A stretch of 64,000 nucleotides of DNA from Chamaecrista fasciculata (GCA_003254925.1 QANZ01038626.1:1-64000), one strand, 5' to 3'. Shown: positions 36,250-47,786, counted from the first letter of the stretch. Notes: a model not told the origin generated them from the letters alone. Translations and numbers: made by a program.

Positions 36250-37080
36250 CTTTGACTAGCTAAAATCTCAGCTTTCACCAGTCTGACCCGGTTCCTCAAC
36301 TAATCTTAGCCTGATTTGTCATTCTTTCAAGTTGGGATGCTTGTTTTCTCTGTATGGATACGAGACCTCAACCAACAAAAATTTCAGTTTTCACCAGTCT
36401 GTCCCGGTTCCTCAACTGATCTTAGCTTACTGTTTCATTCTTTCAGCTAAGAGGATATGATGCTTGTTTTCTCCATATGGATACGGTGCCTCAACCAGCA
36501 AAATTTTCAGTTTTCACCAGTCTGTCCCGGTTCCTCAACTGATCTTAGCTTACTGTTTCATTCTTTCAGCTAAGAGGATATGATGCTTGTTTTCTCCGTA
36601 TGGATACGGTGCCTCAACCAACAAAAATTTCAGTTTTCACCAGTCTGTCCCGGTTCCTCAACTGATCTTAGCTTACTGTTTCATTCTTTCAGCTAAGAGG
36701 ATATGATGCTTGTTTTCTCCGTTCTGTCACGGTACCTCAACCAGCAGAAATTTCAGTTTTCACCAGTATATTCAGGTTCCTCAACTGATCTTAGCTTACT
36801 GTTTCATTCTTTCAGCTAAGAGAATATGATGCTTGTTTTCTCCGTTTTATCACGGTACCTCAACCAGCAGAAATTTCAGTTTTCACCAGTATATCCAGGT
36901 TCCTCAACTGATCTTAGCTTACTGTTTCATTCTTTCAGCTAAGAGGATATGATGCTTGTTTTTCTCCGTCTTATCACGGTACCTCAACCAGCAGAAATTT
37001 CAGTTTTCACCAGTATATCCAGGTTCCTCAACTGATCTTAGCTTACTTCGTCTGTCTTTCGGCTAAGAGGATAAAATGCT
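36250..37080. repeat. Seven-unit tandem array, about 123 bp per unit, inside the LTR element
   Basis: Units begin ttcaccagt at about 36273, 36389, 36512, 36635, 36758, 36881 and 37005, and each contains cggttcctcaactgatctta, gctaagaggatatgatgctt and acggtacctcaaccagcaga-like words. Units drift gradually from left to right. Such arrays before the polypurine tract are known in large Tat/Ogre-type elements. Confidence 0.9.
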
Positions 37081-38435
37081 TGTTTTGAAATTGGTTTGTT
37101 GGAGCGAGTATGGTGCTATCGAAGCAAAAGTTGAATCACCCCACTTTCTCCATGTCAGGGTCTCCAAGTTATGTAATGATGCTGATGGATTGACAGAGGT
37201 GGACCTTGATGGTCTCCAATTTGGTGAAAGACCAATCACATGGGTTGGCATGCTTTAGTTTAGCAAGTCCATAGATATGCCATCTTGCTAAGAGAGTTAG
37301 AGCAGATTTTGAATTGTTTCCATGCAAGTAATTTTGGAAAATTAAGATTTTTTTTTTTTTTTTTTTTAAAGAGCATAACCATTTCTAGTTTTACTAGAGA
37401 AAAGGTTGACAGTCATTATGCATGCGATGTAGGAAGACAAAGTCAAAAGAAGAAGTCTAATGAATTGCAATATTTAGGAGTCAAAGGACACATGAAAAGA
37501 TTTGAGAGCAAATTATCGAACCAGAAGATGCGCCCTTTTTTAAGGTGGAACGAGAGGGATGAAAATGTCTAGCAACAATCACTACTTTGCATTGACCTTC
37601 AAGCTACCATGGATATGCATGTTTGAGCCCTTGAGGTTATCATGGACCTTTTGTAGGAAATGCTCCAGTTAGAGGAAGAATTCAGAGTTGGTGTTTTGAT
37701 GATAAATGGATGTCTCAGAATGCATGTGTTTGGGTAATGAAAGGATATCCCCAGCCCTTTAGGTGGCTTGTGATTGAGGGATGAAGGAATGATCCAACCT
37801 GTGGGGCGGTTTAAGGAATGGGGGGAAATGCCCCAACTTGTGTTTTCAAGAAGAAAGGATGCCCCAGCCTTTGGGATGATTTGTGTTTGGGTAGAGGGGA
37901 TGGGTATTTGGCCTAATGCCTTTTGGTGTTGAAGAAAGGGATGCCTTGGTTTCAAATATAGGGCTTAGAAAATGCCCCAGCTCGGCAATTAATTCTTTGG
38001 CATGTTCTGTTGAATGTTGAACTTTTGGGTACCTTAACAAGGACTTTTAGAGGCTTGTAATGTGGTTCAGGTGATTAGGCTCAGAAAAGATAGGAAGGTT
38101 AGGTCAAAAATTATATACCCACACCTATACTCTCATCTTTATTTCTCTTCTTCACTTACTCTCTCAATTGAATTTAAGCCAGAGTTCAACTATTAGAAGA
38201 GATACTTGAAGGTTGCAACATGTTTGAATGAGTGATTCATGGTTATGAAAGAGAAAGGCAAATGAAAACCCTCATATTAGTGTTGAGTTGCGACGAGGAC
38301 ACTTGTCATCGTGATCCTCTTCTATGGTCTCATGCCCCTTCTTATTTTACAGGAAATATTTCCCTCTATTTTTGTAGGCGTGTCATTATTGATATTTTGC
38401 CTATCTCGCTGTTTTAGCAAGAGCTTTTGACACTT

Positions 38436-38495
<60 letters not shown>

Positions 38496-39213
38496 CATGG
38501 GTCGCGTCTTCGTCTTTCTCGGAGGTTTAACTGAAAACTAGAGATTTTGAAAGACGTTTGTTGGCTTAAGATAATTAACAATGGGTAGTAAGTGTTTGGA
38601 TAAATGAAACGAAAATGATCTCTTATTCACAGTTGAATTTCTGGCATAAACTTAACTGAAAGACTACCCTGCCCCATGTGTTCATTGATTAGGGTCAAAT
38701 TTAGAATCTCCTACTCCTGGCTCAATGAGGGGTAACAAAAGATAAACTCCTAGTGTTTGGGAAGAACAATAAATGCCTTGCATCATTGGTACAATCTTTT
38801 GCCAAAGATAAAATGCCTTATTAAAGTTCGGGCTTTCCCTTAATTTGCTGGGAGCATTCAGTCATTGTTAGGGCATCGGATAATCATAGATCTCGGGATC
38901 ATTGATCATTCATATCCATAGTATCTAGTGATTTATGCAAAGTAGGAATTGTTATATTCAGACCAAGTTAGATATAAGAGCATGGAAAGAATTGGAGGTA
39001 GAAATTTATGAAAAGAGATAAATGCATATGCAATAATGACTGCTTGTATTAATTTCTAAAGTAAACATAGAATGTCCTGGTTGAAACACTTATTGAAAAA
39101 TCCAATGACCTTGGGCAGAGTCAGAGGATATTGACAAAATCAGATTACTTGCAAGTGACAACTAAAAGTAAGCTCATCCTCTTGAATAGTCAGCACTCCC
39201 ACATATAGCCTTA
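37081..39213. other. Non-coding interior of the LTR element
   Basis: No domain recognised. 37600-38000 contains irregular repeats with gatgccccagcc/ggatgaaggaatg words. A 56-base T tract occupies 38438-38493 and its length may be an assembly estimate. Confidence 0.5.
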
Positions 39214-40281
39214 CTACCCTTGCTTTAGTAAAGGATCAGTTGGGATAGTGATACTCATTCCTTTTGCAGAGATGACATTATTGTCAATTAACTTCTGTAT
39301 GTGACGTTTGAACCCATCACAATTATCTATGGAGTGTCCAACTACCCCCATGTGATATTCACATTGCAAATTTGGACGATACCATTTTGGAAATGGCGGA
39401 GTATGTGGCTTAATTGGCTTTGGACCCATTATCTTTCGATCTTGGAGATCATGAAAGATTTGAGTGTTGGTGATGTGCTTATCGTCATGTTGGGAGAGAG
39501 ACCTCGCATCTCGACTTTGCTGACCAACTAAGTTTTCAGACGTTCGGGCATTGGGAGATTTCTTCTCCAGAGTTGCCGTACGGACAAACACTGGGACATC
39601 AGCAAAAGTTAAGTTGGACAACATATTCTGCCTTGGTAAAGGATCACTTTGAACACTGGGATTCGATCCATCGATTGCTATGATCTCTCTATCAAGTAGG
39701 GCCCAAACATGACACCTAAACGCGTCACAATTATCAATCGAATGACCAATTGTTCCCATGTGATACTCACATTGCAGATCAGGGCGATACCATTTTGGAA
39801 ATGGCGGAGTATGCAACTTTGCAGGCATTGGACCCATCAACTTTTGATTTTGGAGGTCTTTGAAAAGTTGAGAATTCGTGACATTGAACCTAGGCAAAGG
39901 TCTCTTACCTCGTTTAAATCGAAGTTTCGTATCTTGGTTTTGTTGACCAATTAAACCACTGGATGTTTGGTCATTAGAGCTATTTCCTTCCAGAGCTACC
40001 ATACGGGTAGACACTGGTGGAACAGTGGCAAGATACTGGATATCTTCTTCAGGAATTTGGGCGTGGACTTGAGGCTTGGATATCTCTTGGAGCAGACTAG
40101 TCATGGTGTTGAGGGCATCATTTATATTTGCCAACTGTGTTTCCATGTGCATCATCTTGGTTGCTTGCCGCTGAAGTTGGCCACGAAGTGTGACAACCTC
40201 TATGGTAAGTGCCGTAATGGCGGCCATTGTTGCGGGAGCTCTACTAGGGCTTTCAACGTCGGGATTCATGCTAGATGACAA
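39214..40281 (-). CDS. Gag-like protein of the LTR retrotransposon, 355 codons
   Basis: The frame starts 1.1 kb inside the primer-binding-site end of the element, the usual place for gag. Residues about 20-75 are rich in Leu/Gln/Thr and could form a coiled coil (ALTIEVVTLRGQLQRQ). Two similar modules follow, at about 155-205 and 280-335: LQNQKLMGPMP..HTPPFPKWY then CEYHMGTIGHSIDNC, and LQDRKIMGPKP..HTPPFPKWY then CEYHMGVVGHSIDNC. The CEYHxGxxGHxxxNC block resembles the zinc-knuckle-like motif of plant Tat/Ogre Gypsy gag proteins. Duplication of the module in one frame is unusual. The rest of a normal Gypsy polyprotein is not found. Confidence 0.75.
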   Translation of the reverse strand: MSSSMNPDVESPSRAPATMAAITALTIEVVTLRGQLQRQATKMMHMETQLANINDALNTMTSLLQEISKPQVHAQIPEEDIQYLATVPPVSTRMVALEGNSSNDQTSSGLIGQQNQDTKLRFKRGKRPLPRFNVTNSQLFKDLQNQKLMGPMPAKLHTPPFPKWYRPDLQCEYHMGTIGHSIDNCDAFRCHVWALLDREIIAIDGSNPSVQSDPLPRQNMLSNLTFADVPVFVRTATLEKKSPNARTSENLVGQQSRDARSLSQHDDKHITNTQIFHDLQDRKIMGPKPIKPHTPPFPKWYRPNLQCEYHMGVVGHSIDNCDGFKRHIQKLIDNNVISAKGMSITIPTDPLLKQG

Positions 40282-41393
40282 TGCGAACCCAGGTCTTCAG
40301 TGATCTTCTCTGTTCAAGGTACGATGACCAACCCCTGTAAAAAAAAAAGGCAAATGTGAGTAAATAATGAATTACTCAAGTGATTGCTTTGGCTTTCGGC
40401 ATATAGCATACATGCTAACCCTTCAACCGCCTTTTGTGAACGTATAGTTCTACTAGAAGATTGAAGTTGACTGTCAGGATTGGAAGAGTCAGCTTCTCAC
40501 TACTGGAGTCTGTTGGCACATTTCTCTGGTCCATTGAGTCTTATAGGAAATGTTTGGTTCACGATAAGAAACAAAGTTGACAAACAATCACTGAGATCTT
40601 TGCCCCTAGTGATTGGTGTCTAACAGGGAGATGTGAAGATTTGTTAGCTTATAGTATGCCATATGCCATTAATCAAAGCAATCACTAGAAACGTACCTCC
40701 GTCACATTCGTTTGGGTGTGCCCAAGCGATGTGATGGTACTCTATCTTGCTCATAAGTGTCCTATCTAGGGTTCTTCTTAAGGTTTAAAACTATAAGCTG
40801 CCTTAACAAGGTAGTCTGCTATAGTCTATTATGTGCATGGTATCATGGTGGGTCTAGGTCCTAGAAATCGATAGGTCCTTGAATTGCTCCCACCTTTTAA
40901 AGTGAGAACCCCGTCACATGAACTATCCCATATGGAGAGTTGGTCTCACATTGGTCTAGCCCATATGACAAGTAACAATTCAAGCGAGATCTTGGCGGTC
41001 AACCTCAGGAGAATTCAACTCTCACAGGGAAGCCCCCTTGGATCTCTTCTAGCCTAGGGGTAAGAAAGCCCGGTTATAGAGCCGAATTTGTGTGTGAGGT
41101 AAAAGTGTCTTAAGTGCATGTGTGTGAATTAAGAGCAAACCCTAAGGTCTACCTTCCCTCATCCACAAGGTGGATTACCTGCAAAATAGATCACAACACA
41201 GATATAGGGTCCTCTATCCTAGGAGTTGTTATTCCGTCCTAAGATATTTCCTAGTTCAATTTTATTCACCCACAAAGAAATTTATATCTGTTAAAAAGAT
41301 GATCAAAATTAGAATTAAAGGCCATTTTATTTTTGAATAATTATTTTAAAATTGGGCTTGACTCTCAAACAATCCCCAGTGGAGTCGCCAAAC
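40282..41393 (-). other. 5' leader of the LTR element with primer-binding-like site
   Basis: The segment between the right LTR and the gag-like frame. Minus-strand reading right after the LTR gives gtt followed by tggcgactccactgggga (41373-41390), which fits a primer-binding site; the matching tRNA is not certain. The remaining leader shows no open frame of note. Confidence 0.6.
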
Positions 41394-43529
41394 TGTCACA
41401 CCTGACATCCCGGAGGAAATGTCGTTTATGACTTTGAAAAAGGAGTCGCCACCAAATTTTTAAGAAAAACTTGGAAAACTATTTTTATGAAAATATTTTG
41501 AAAAAAACGGTGGATAAGGCAAAATATTGGTCTCAAACCAAAGACGGGTTCGGGAGTCAGTTGAGTCATGGGGAAGGTGTTAGGCACCCCACAACACCCA
41601 TCCAAAAGGACGGTTACCCTAAAATAATTATATAAAAATTAAATGGCCTTACAATTTAAGATTAATCATCATAAGAAATTAGATAACAAAATAAAACAAA
41701 ATCACACAAAAATATGAATAAGACAAAATTAAAATAAAATAAACAAAGGGAAACAAACACAAATATTTACACGATTGGACTTGACTCAGGCAAAGCCTAA
41801 GGCCTACGTACCCGGTTAGGGATCAAAGTCCACGTAGTTCGGAAATTTGTTAAAATATTTTTGGTATGAGAAAAATAAGTTTGATCTAAAAAGGATATAA
41901 CCCAAAACCAAGTTGACCGAAGTTGAAATGTTTGATTTTGGTTATAAAAAGAATCCAGATCAAAATTAATTAATCTCATGGTTTTTAATTTATTTGATTT
42001 TTAGATTTTTGTAATCTTTATTTTATTTTCTTTTATTTTTATTTCTATTTTCTTAAAAAAAGATAAATGCACATGAGGATGAAAACCATGAATGCATGAC
42101 CACAAAGAAAGAGAAAACCAACTAACAAAAGTGAAATAAAGAAAAAGAAAGAAGAGAAAACTAACAAATAATATATATATATATATAATAAACCGAAAAT
42201 AAAAAGAAGGAGGGACGAGAGACAAGACGTAGCAATAGTGGCAGACAGTGGAGGTGTACAAGTAATAAAAAAAAGTTAAAACTAAAATTTACATTCCAAA
42301 GATCTTCCTCTTATCACATTTAGGTCCCTTTTCCTTTTGTCAGAGGGATTAAAAATGAAATTTGGGAGAAACTTTAAAGGGTGCTGTGAAGCTTATGTTC
42401 AGGGACCAAACTGGGATCATAAATAATTGCAAATGGGTCCTTGGATTTCTGCTCTCACAAATCCTCTCCTATTTTTCAGAATTCATTCATTTAGGTCCTA
42501 TATGCATTTGAGTCCCAAAAATGGACAATCATTGCCTTTCGGTCCCTGACCTTACAAACAAGAACACAAAAAAAACACAGAAAACTTTGGTCATGCTACA
42601 TTTCAGTCCTTGAATTTTGAACAAGCAGAGGAGGTGTAAAAGTGTGATAAAACGAAATGCAAAACAAAAGAAAAGAGACTAAAATAGAAGAAAAAAGAAA
42701 CGAGAAACCCACAAAAAGCTCCACCTCGCCGGAAGACTCAAGAGTCGGTCGGAGAACTCAAGGGTTCACCAAAAAACTCAAGAGCTTCCACCGAGAAACT
42801 AAGCTTTTGACCCTCCAAGAACTCTGTAGAAGAAAGAAAAAAAAGAAAATGAAGGACCAAATGGAAAGAAAGAAAACTATGCTCTCTCTCTCTCTTTTCC
42901 TCTCACTAGCCGAACCTCTCTCTCTCTTCTCTTTTAAAATTTTTTTCGTCCCCCTCCCTCCTCTTCACTCTCTCTTTTATCCATGAAACCACACCTCCTT
43001 TTTGGAAAAACCTCAATTCTCTTTTAAAGGAAAAGTGCCTTGTAGTCTTTATTGGTGAATGATGCATATGTATGGATGATGAAGGCTATGAGAGAGGACA
43101 AGTGAGAGGAAGCTATGAAAGAGGACAAGTGAAAGATGACGTGAATGGGTTGATACTAACCTCCATTTATTTATTTATTTTTCATTTATTTTGTTATATA
43201 TATATACATTTATTTGTTTATGAGAGATTGAGAGTGGCTGGTATGTGATTGTATGTGTGGAAGAGAGTGCGTGCGTGAGTAGCTTATGAGAGAGATTAGA
43301 GCAATAATCATTAGGCACAAATTACATTTTGGTCCTCGGTATTTTCCTATTTTTTGGTTTTTCACCTTTTTTATTTTCCTTTTTATTTCTTTTTTTTTAT
43401 TTTTGTTTTTATTTTTTTTTTTTACTTATTTATTTCTTTCTCTTTTTTTTAATTTTTCTTTTTTCCTTTTTAGTCCGCTCAAAGTTTTCCTAAATTGCAA
43501 AATGACCCGGACCAAATGGGGTGTTCACA
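41394..43529 (-). repeat. LTR (5' LTR in the element's own orientation)
   Basis: 2136-bp partner of 33944-36079, apparently identical, offset by 7450 bp. Followed on the right by the TGGTC duplication. Confidence 0.93.
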
Positions 43530-43534
43530 TGGTC

Positions 43535-43885
43535 CATCATCTCATCCAATGAGATTGACCCTAAACCCTTCATCCAAAAATATCTCATCCTCACGCTTTC
43601 CAATATCATCTCATCTCAATATCATTCCACTCAAACCACAACCAAACACATATCATTTCATCTCATTATCTTCATCTCATTTCATTATTTCTTACCATTT
43701 ATACCCCTATACAAATTAAAAAAATCCATAAACCTATTTCAACCAACCACAATCATTACATACATTTTTATATAATTTCACACCCTTTTTAACATCATTT
43801 TCTCTAAAATCACCCATATACTAATACATCATCTCATCTCATCTCATCCCATTACAATATCATCACATCTCAATCACTTGGATGA
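43535..43885. repeat. Catctcatctcat-rich repeat (family C relative)
   Basis: Repeated catctcatctcatctc words and hydrophobic-looking open frames caused by composition. Similar to 32200-32350. No coding meaning. Confidence 0.45.
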
Positions 43886-44329
43886 GCTTGGATTGAACTC
43901 AACAAATAAGGGTCAAAATAGACATTCCACTAACATAAATACTTGTTTATTTTGTTTAATCACTTGTCGTTTGTCAATTTCGTTTGTCATTTAGAAGTGA
44001 AGTATTTTTTTATTTACTGTCTTAATATATTTTCTTTTCAACCAAAGTGTTCCTTTCTTTATGGTTTATTTCTAACTTTGCAATGAATTGAACTTGGGAT
44101 TCGATACTCAACATTTCTTTCTTTCTTGCATTTTTTTAGAATTAAAAGAGAGAAAGAAAGAAGATGAGAGAGAAAATGTGGGTATCATGAAATAATAATA
44201 TATAAAATCTATATTTTCTCGTTCTTTCTCTCTTACTACCAAGTCTCCACCTCACTTCTAATATATTTTAGGCAAAAGTACTGTTGATATCCCCAATATA
44301 TGTGGTTATTTTTAGTTATACCCCAACTC

Positions 44330-45010
44330 TTTTTTGTCAATTGTACCCCCAACGTTTCATATTTGAGTCAACTATACCTCAACCCCTAACTTTGTTAATG
44401 AAACTAATAGACTTAGCTTATGTGTCAGCTAGGGATGGCAATGATTTAGGGTATTTAGGGTACCCGTCCATATCCGTCCGAAAAAATTATCCGATATCCG
44501 ACGGATATCGGATAGGATACGGATAGTGAAAATTAAATATTTTTCGGATATTTGGCGGATACGGATATTACCTTCGGATACCCTATATCCGTCCGAAATG
44601 AACGAATAGTTAGGGTATCTGATATCTGATACCCTATTATTTATTTAATTTTTATATTTTACATTCAATTTAATATCTTCTATATAATTATTTAATTATA
44701 TTTATATTTTTTATATATAATCACTTTTAAGGCTACGGATATGGATACTAATTTATCGGATACGGATAGAGTACAGACACTGGATAGAGTGAACGGATAC
44801 GGATACGGATAGTGGCAAAACCACCGGATACCCTATCCGTTGCCATCCCTAGTGTCAGCTAATGTGACATTTTTTTTTGTTTTAAGGTCAACTATACCCC
44901 AACGTTTCACATTTGAGTCAACTATACCCCAACCCCTAACTTTGTTAATGAAACTAATAGACTTAGCTTATGTGTCAGCTAATGTGGCATTTTTTTGGTT
45001 TTAAGGTCCT
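44330..45010. repeat. Direct duplication within the left arm of the MULE
   Basis: A segment of about 120 bp (tcaactataccccaac, cccctaactttgttaatgaa, acttagcttatgtgtcagct, aatgtg(a/g)cattttttt) occurs once around the hAT MITE (44355-44429 plus 44860-44885) and again uninterrupted at 44886-45005. Confidence 0.85.
44430..44851. mobile_element. hAT-type MITE nested in the MULE, 422 bp, 8-bp target duplication
   Basis: Ends tagggatggcaatg and cgttgccatcccta; flanked by gtgtcagc at 44422-44429 and 44852-44859. The interior is dense in ggatacggat/atccgtatcc words, as in the relative at 19546-20151. The unoccupied site cttatgtgtcagctaatgtg is preserved in the neighbouring duplicate at about 44968-44990. 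Confidence 0.93.
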
Positions 45011-46018
45011 TAAGTTTCCATTATTTAGAAATCCTCCATTCTCTCAAGATTTTTTTTTCACATGAGTCACTAACTAATTACAAAAAAATCCAGAATGTTC
45101 GTCATCTTTAACGAACTAATCCCTACAATTGAGAAACCCGAAAAATCTCTCCCATCTATTTGTTCACAGTTCTAACAACCACACACAAACTTGCTCGTGA
45201 GCCTCGAATACCAATAGCTCTGACTCTCGGCGTTAATACACAATCTCCAGTGGCGCTGTTGTGGTCGTCGAAATTGAGAAGTAAACTAACTTCAAAACCC
45301 CTTTGGAGAGAGAGACAAAATAGAGAAAATGGATGAGGGAGGCAGTCGTAAGGGAAGGAAAATTAAAGGGATGAGAACGACGTAATTTAGGGGGGCAGGA
45401 ATCTGAGGACGACGACGAGAAGGACCATGTCGACGTTAATGAGGATAGAGTGGACAACGACGGTGATGATGTGGGAGAGTATTGGAGTAGGGTATAAATC
45501 CATTCCCTATTCACAAGAATTTGAGGCGAGTTTGTATGAATCTACGATTGTTAAGGAGAAATAAAAGAGCTAGGGTTTTGGATTTAAAGCCATTTCTTCT
45601 TCTTATTGTTCTTCTTCGTCTTCTTCTTTGATGGGTGTGACTTGGGTCATCAAAGAGATCATCTGAAGTGTGGCGGTGATGTTTTAAGGTAAGAGAAGGA
45701 AGGTTGTTAATGGCTTTTAAGGACTTGTTTGTTAAAGATAACAAACATTCTAAACTATTTTGTAATTAGTTAGGGACTCGTGTGAAAGAAAAATCTTGAG
45801 AGGATGGAGAATTTCTAAATAATGAAAACTCAAAGACCTTAAAATAAAAAAAATGTCACATCAACTAAATGTGTTAGTTTCATTAACAGAGTTAGGGGTT
45901 GAGGTATAATTGACTTAAATGTGAAATATTAGGGGTATAATTGACAAAACAATATTGGAAATAACTAAAAATGACCTCATACATTGGGAATACCAACAGT
46001 ACTTTTGCCTATATTTTA

Positions 46019-46473
46019 AAAAGATTCAAGTAGGTCCACTTAAAAAAAATAAGGGACTTTTTCGTTTTGATATGGGCTATGCGAAACACATTGATGATTG
46101 TGTTCATTTTGCATAACATCAAGCAACGGATAAAGCTCAAAATCTAACGTCTATAAAGGAGTCGTTCAAACCCATCTAAAATTGCAAAAGCTTGTTACTA
46201 TAATCCATCATAATAAACTTCTCAATCACACAATTACATGTTCTATGTTCACCCAAAAAAAAATTATATGTTCTATAATCACAAATTGACAGAGACATTA
46301 ACCTATAATAAAAGAAGATATTATTTTTAAATGATTTTTTTTTACAGTTTTTAACAACTGCTTTTAATTAAGTTAAATTAATATAACTTTTAAAATTAAT
46401 ACCTTAAACTAGCATATTGATTAACAAAACCCAGTTGTCTAATATAATTTTCTTCATTCGCCCACAATAGCAG
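46019..46473. other. Intergenic, no feature seen
   Basis: AT-rich, no coding signal or repeat noted. Confidence 0.4.
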
Positions 46474-46626
46474 ATGACAGAATCTAAGAATATTCAGCTT
46501 TCATCATTTTGTCTGTCGGTATTGCTGTCATTATTATTATTATTATTTGTGTTGGCCACAGGTGCTATTAAAATACATAAAGATCCAACATGCTCTCTCT
46601 TTTTTATTTTAAAATTTAAAATTTAA
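46474..46626 (+). CDS. Hypothetical 50-aa secreted peptide or leftover first exon
   Basis: The frame begins MTESKNIQLSSFCLSV, continues with a Leu-rich core and reaches VLATGAIKIHKDPTC before stopping soon after. It looks like a signal peptide followed by the start of a small cysteine-containing peptide, and the LATG end resembles the defensin-like exon at 12928. Only one cysteine follows the signal region, and the last ten residues come from an AT-rich tract. It could be the first part of a broken Cys-rich peptide gene, or chance. No promoter evidence. Confidence 0.25.
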   Translation: MTESKNIQLSSFCLSVLLSLLLLLFVLATGAIKIHKDPTCSLFFILKFKI

Positions 46627-47164
46627 AATAATAAATATACATTTTATATTTTTTAATATTGTCTTTTGAGACCCCCATATATGCATGACCCATCTTCATG
46701 ATTCCATTAATCCATGATCCATTAGATATCATGAGTAGGTGAATCTCAGAATTAGCATGCATGAAATGATATCTCTCATGTCCTCTTCATGATATATATT
46801 CAACCTCATATATAACTACCATGCCTCTTAATTATATTGCACGTTCAGTTGTTTTTTTTTTGAACAAAATATAGTTTAAACTTTAAAGTNAATATGGTTA
46901 TTATTTAAGAACAAATGGAAAGTGAATTAAGAACAACTCTGTTCAGTGTTCATTTTGCTTTACGCCAAATTGAACTAAAACCTGTGAAAAACTGAGGATT
47001 AGAATAAAGATTAAAAGAAAAAAAAATGAAAGCAAATTAAGAATGATTCAGTCCATTTAAGAAGACGAAGAATAGAGAAAGAGTGATGCACAATACGGTG
47101 ACGTTTGGAAAAATAGGAGGACTTTTGTTTCTTAAAGCCACGTCATATTATACTGCTAAGTATG
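46627..47164. other. Intergenic, no feature seen
   Basis: AT-rich; one ambiguous base at 46890. No coding signal. Confidence 0.4.
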
Positions 47165-47172
47165 AGAGAGAG

Positions 47173-47786
47173 TAGAGTCGTCAAAATAGGTTCCAACCTG
47201 TGGATTGGACCTATTTAACCCGCAAAAAAGGTGAGCCGGGTTGATACAATTTTGGCTCACCAGTAATTTTAATCCGCGTGGGTTGGCTCACCTGACCCGC
47301 GAGCTATAGTGAGCCAACCCGGCGAGTTGGTGGGTTGGCGATAAAAAAAATTATAAAATTTTAAAATAAAAACAAAATATTTATTGACTTTAACATAATT
47401 ATTAATTCAATTCATTTCACATTTTTTATTTTCAAATTCCGCTCATCATCAATTTGTCACTCATCAATATCACATTCACATTTTTTATGTTATATTTGAT
47501 GTTCAACAAAATTTTGATGGTATGTTTATATGTTTCATAGGTGAGATGACTTTTAATTACATAGAACAACATAATTGATAGTAAATATGTTTTTTTAAAA
47601 CCGTGCAGCACCAGTAGTACATAAAATGTATGTAGAAAAAAATAATAGGTTAAAAAAATATACCTTGAAAATTGAAATAAAAATTAAAATAAAATTAGTG
47701 GGTTAAGTGAGCCAACCCGGCTCACCAGGGATTCTGGCCCGGGTGCGCCGTAACCCATGGCAGGTTGGCTCACTTTGACAGCTCTA
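47173..47786. mobile_element. hAT-type MITE with TAGAG(C)TGTCAAA ends, 614 bp
   Basis: Left end tagagtcgtcaaaatagg and right end cactttgacagctcta are inverted and flanked by agagagag (47165-47172 and 47787-47794), an 8-bp duplication although in a GA-rich spot. Subterminal DNA is GC-rich with gtgagccaacccgg and its inverse; the centre is AT-rich. Non-coding. Confidence 0.78.

Larger units (their letters stand above)
33944..43529 (-). mobile_element. Young non-autonomous LTR retrotransposon (Tat/Ogre-like Gypsy relative), 9.6 kb
   Basis: Two LTRs of 2136 bp (33944-36079 and 41394-43529) begin TGTCACACC and end GGTGTTCACA in window orientation, and are flanked by the 5-bp duplication TGGTC (33939-33943 and 43530-43534). 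Read side by side, I noticed no difference between them, so the insertion is very recent. The primer-binding-like site (tggcgactccactgggga, minus strand) abuts the right LTR, and a purine tract (aagaggggcaac, minus strand) abuts the left LTR; the element therefore reads right to left. The 5.3-kb interior holds a gag-like frame, a 123-bp tandem array and a 56-T tract, but no protease, reverse transcriptase or integrase that I can recognise. Its ends look whole. It would have needed proteins from a related element. Confidence 0.93.
44271..46009. mobile_element. Mutator-like non-autonomous element, 1739 bp, 9-bp target duplication
   Basis: Ends ggcaaaagtactgttgat and atccaacagtacttttgcc-like are inverted and flanked by identical 9-mers, tatatttta (44262-44270 and 46010-46018). 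The arms share gtcaattgtacccccaacgt/acgtt..tataattgac words and aactttgttaatgaaactaa / ttagtttcattaacagagtt. The left arm contains a direct duplication, one copy of which holds a hAT MITE (44430-44851). The core (about 45060-45780) is GC-richer with ggaggaac/gacgacgacgag-type sequence. Two open minus-strand frames (45233-45514, 45511-45744; Ser/Pro- and Arg-rich) show no domain I know, so capture of host DNA is possible but unproven. Confidence 0.88.

Noticed and set aside
36250-37080. Regularly spaced repeats that might suggest a CRISPR-like array
   Set aside because: Units are contiguous 123-bp tandem repeats without unique spacers, inside a plant retrotransposon.
38438-38493. 56-base T run
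   Set aside because: Homopolymer inside the retrotransposon interior; its length may be an assembly estimate and it has no evident meaning.
43286-43775. Hydrophobic open frames at the end of the right LTR and beyond
   Set aside because: They come from T-rich and catctcat-rich DNA and cross the element border, so they cannot be one gene.
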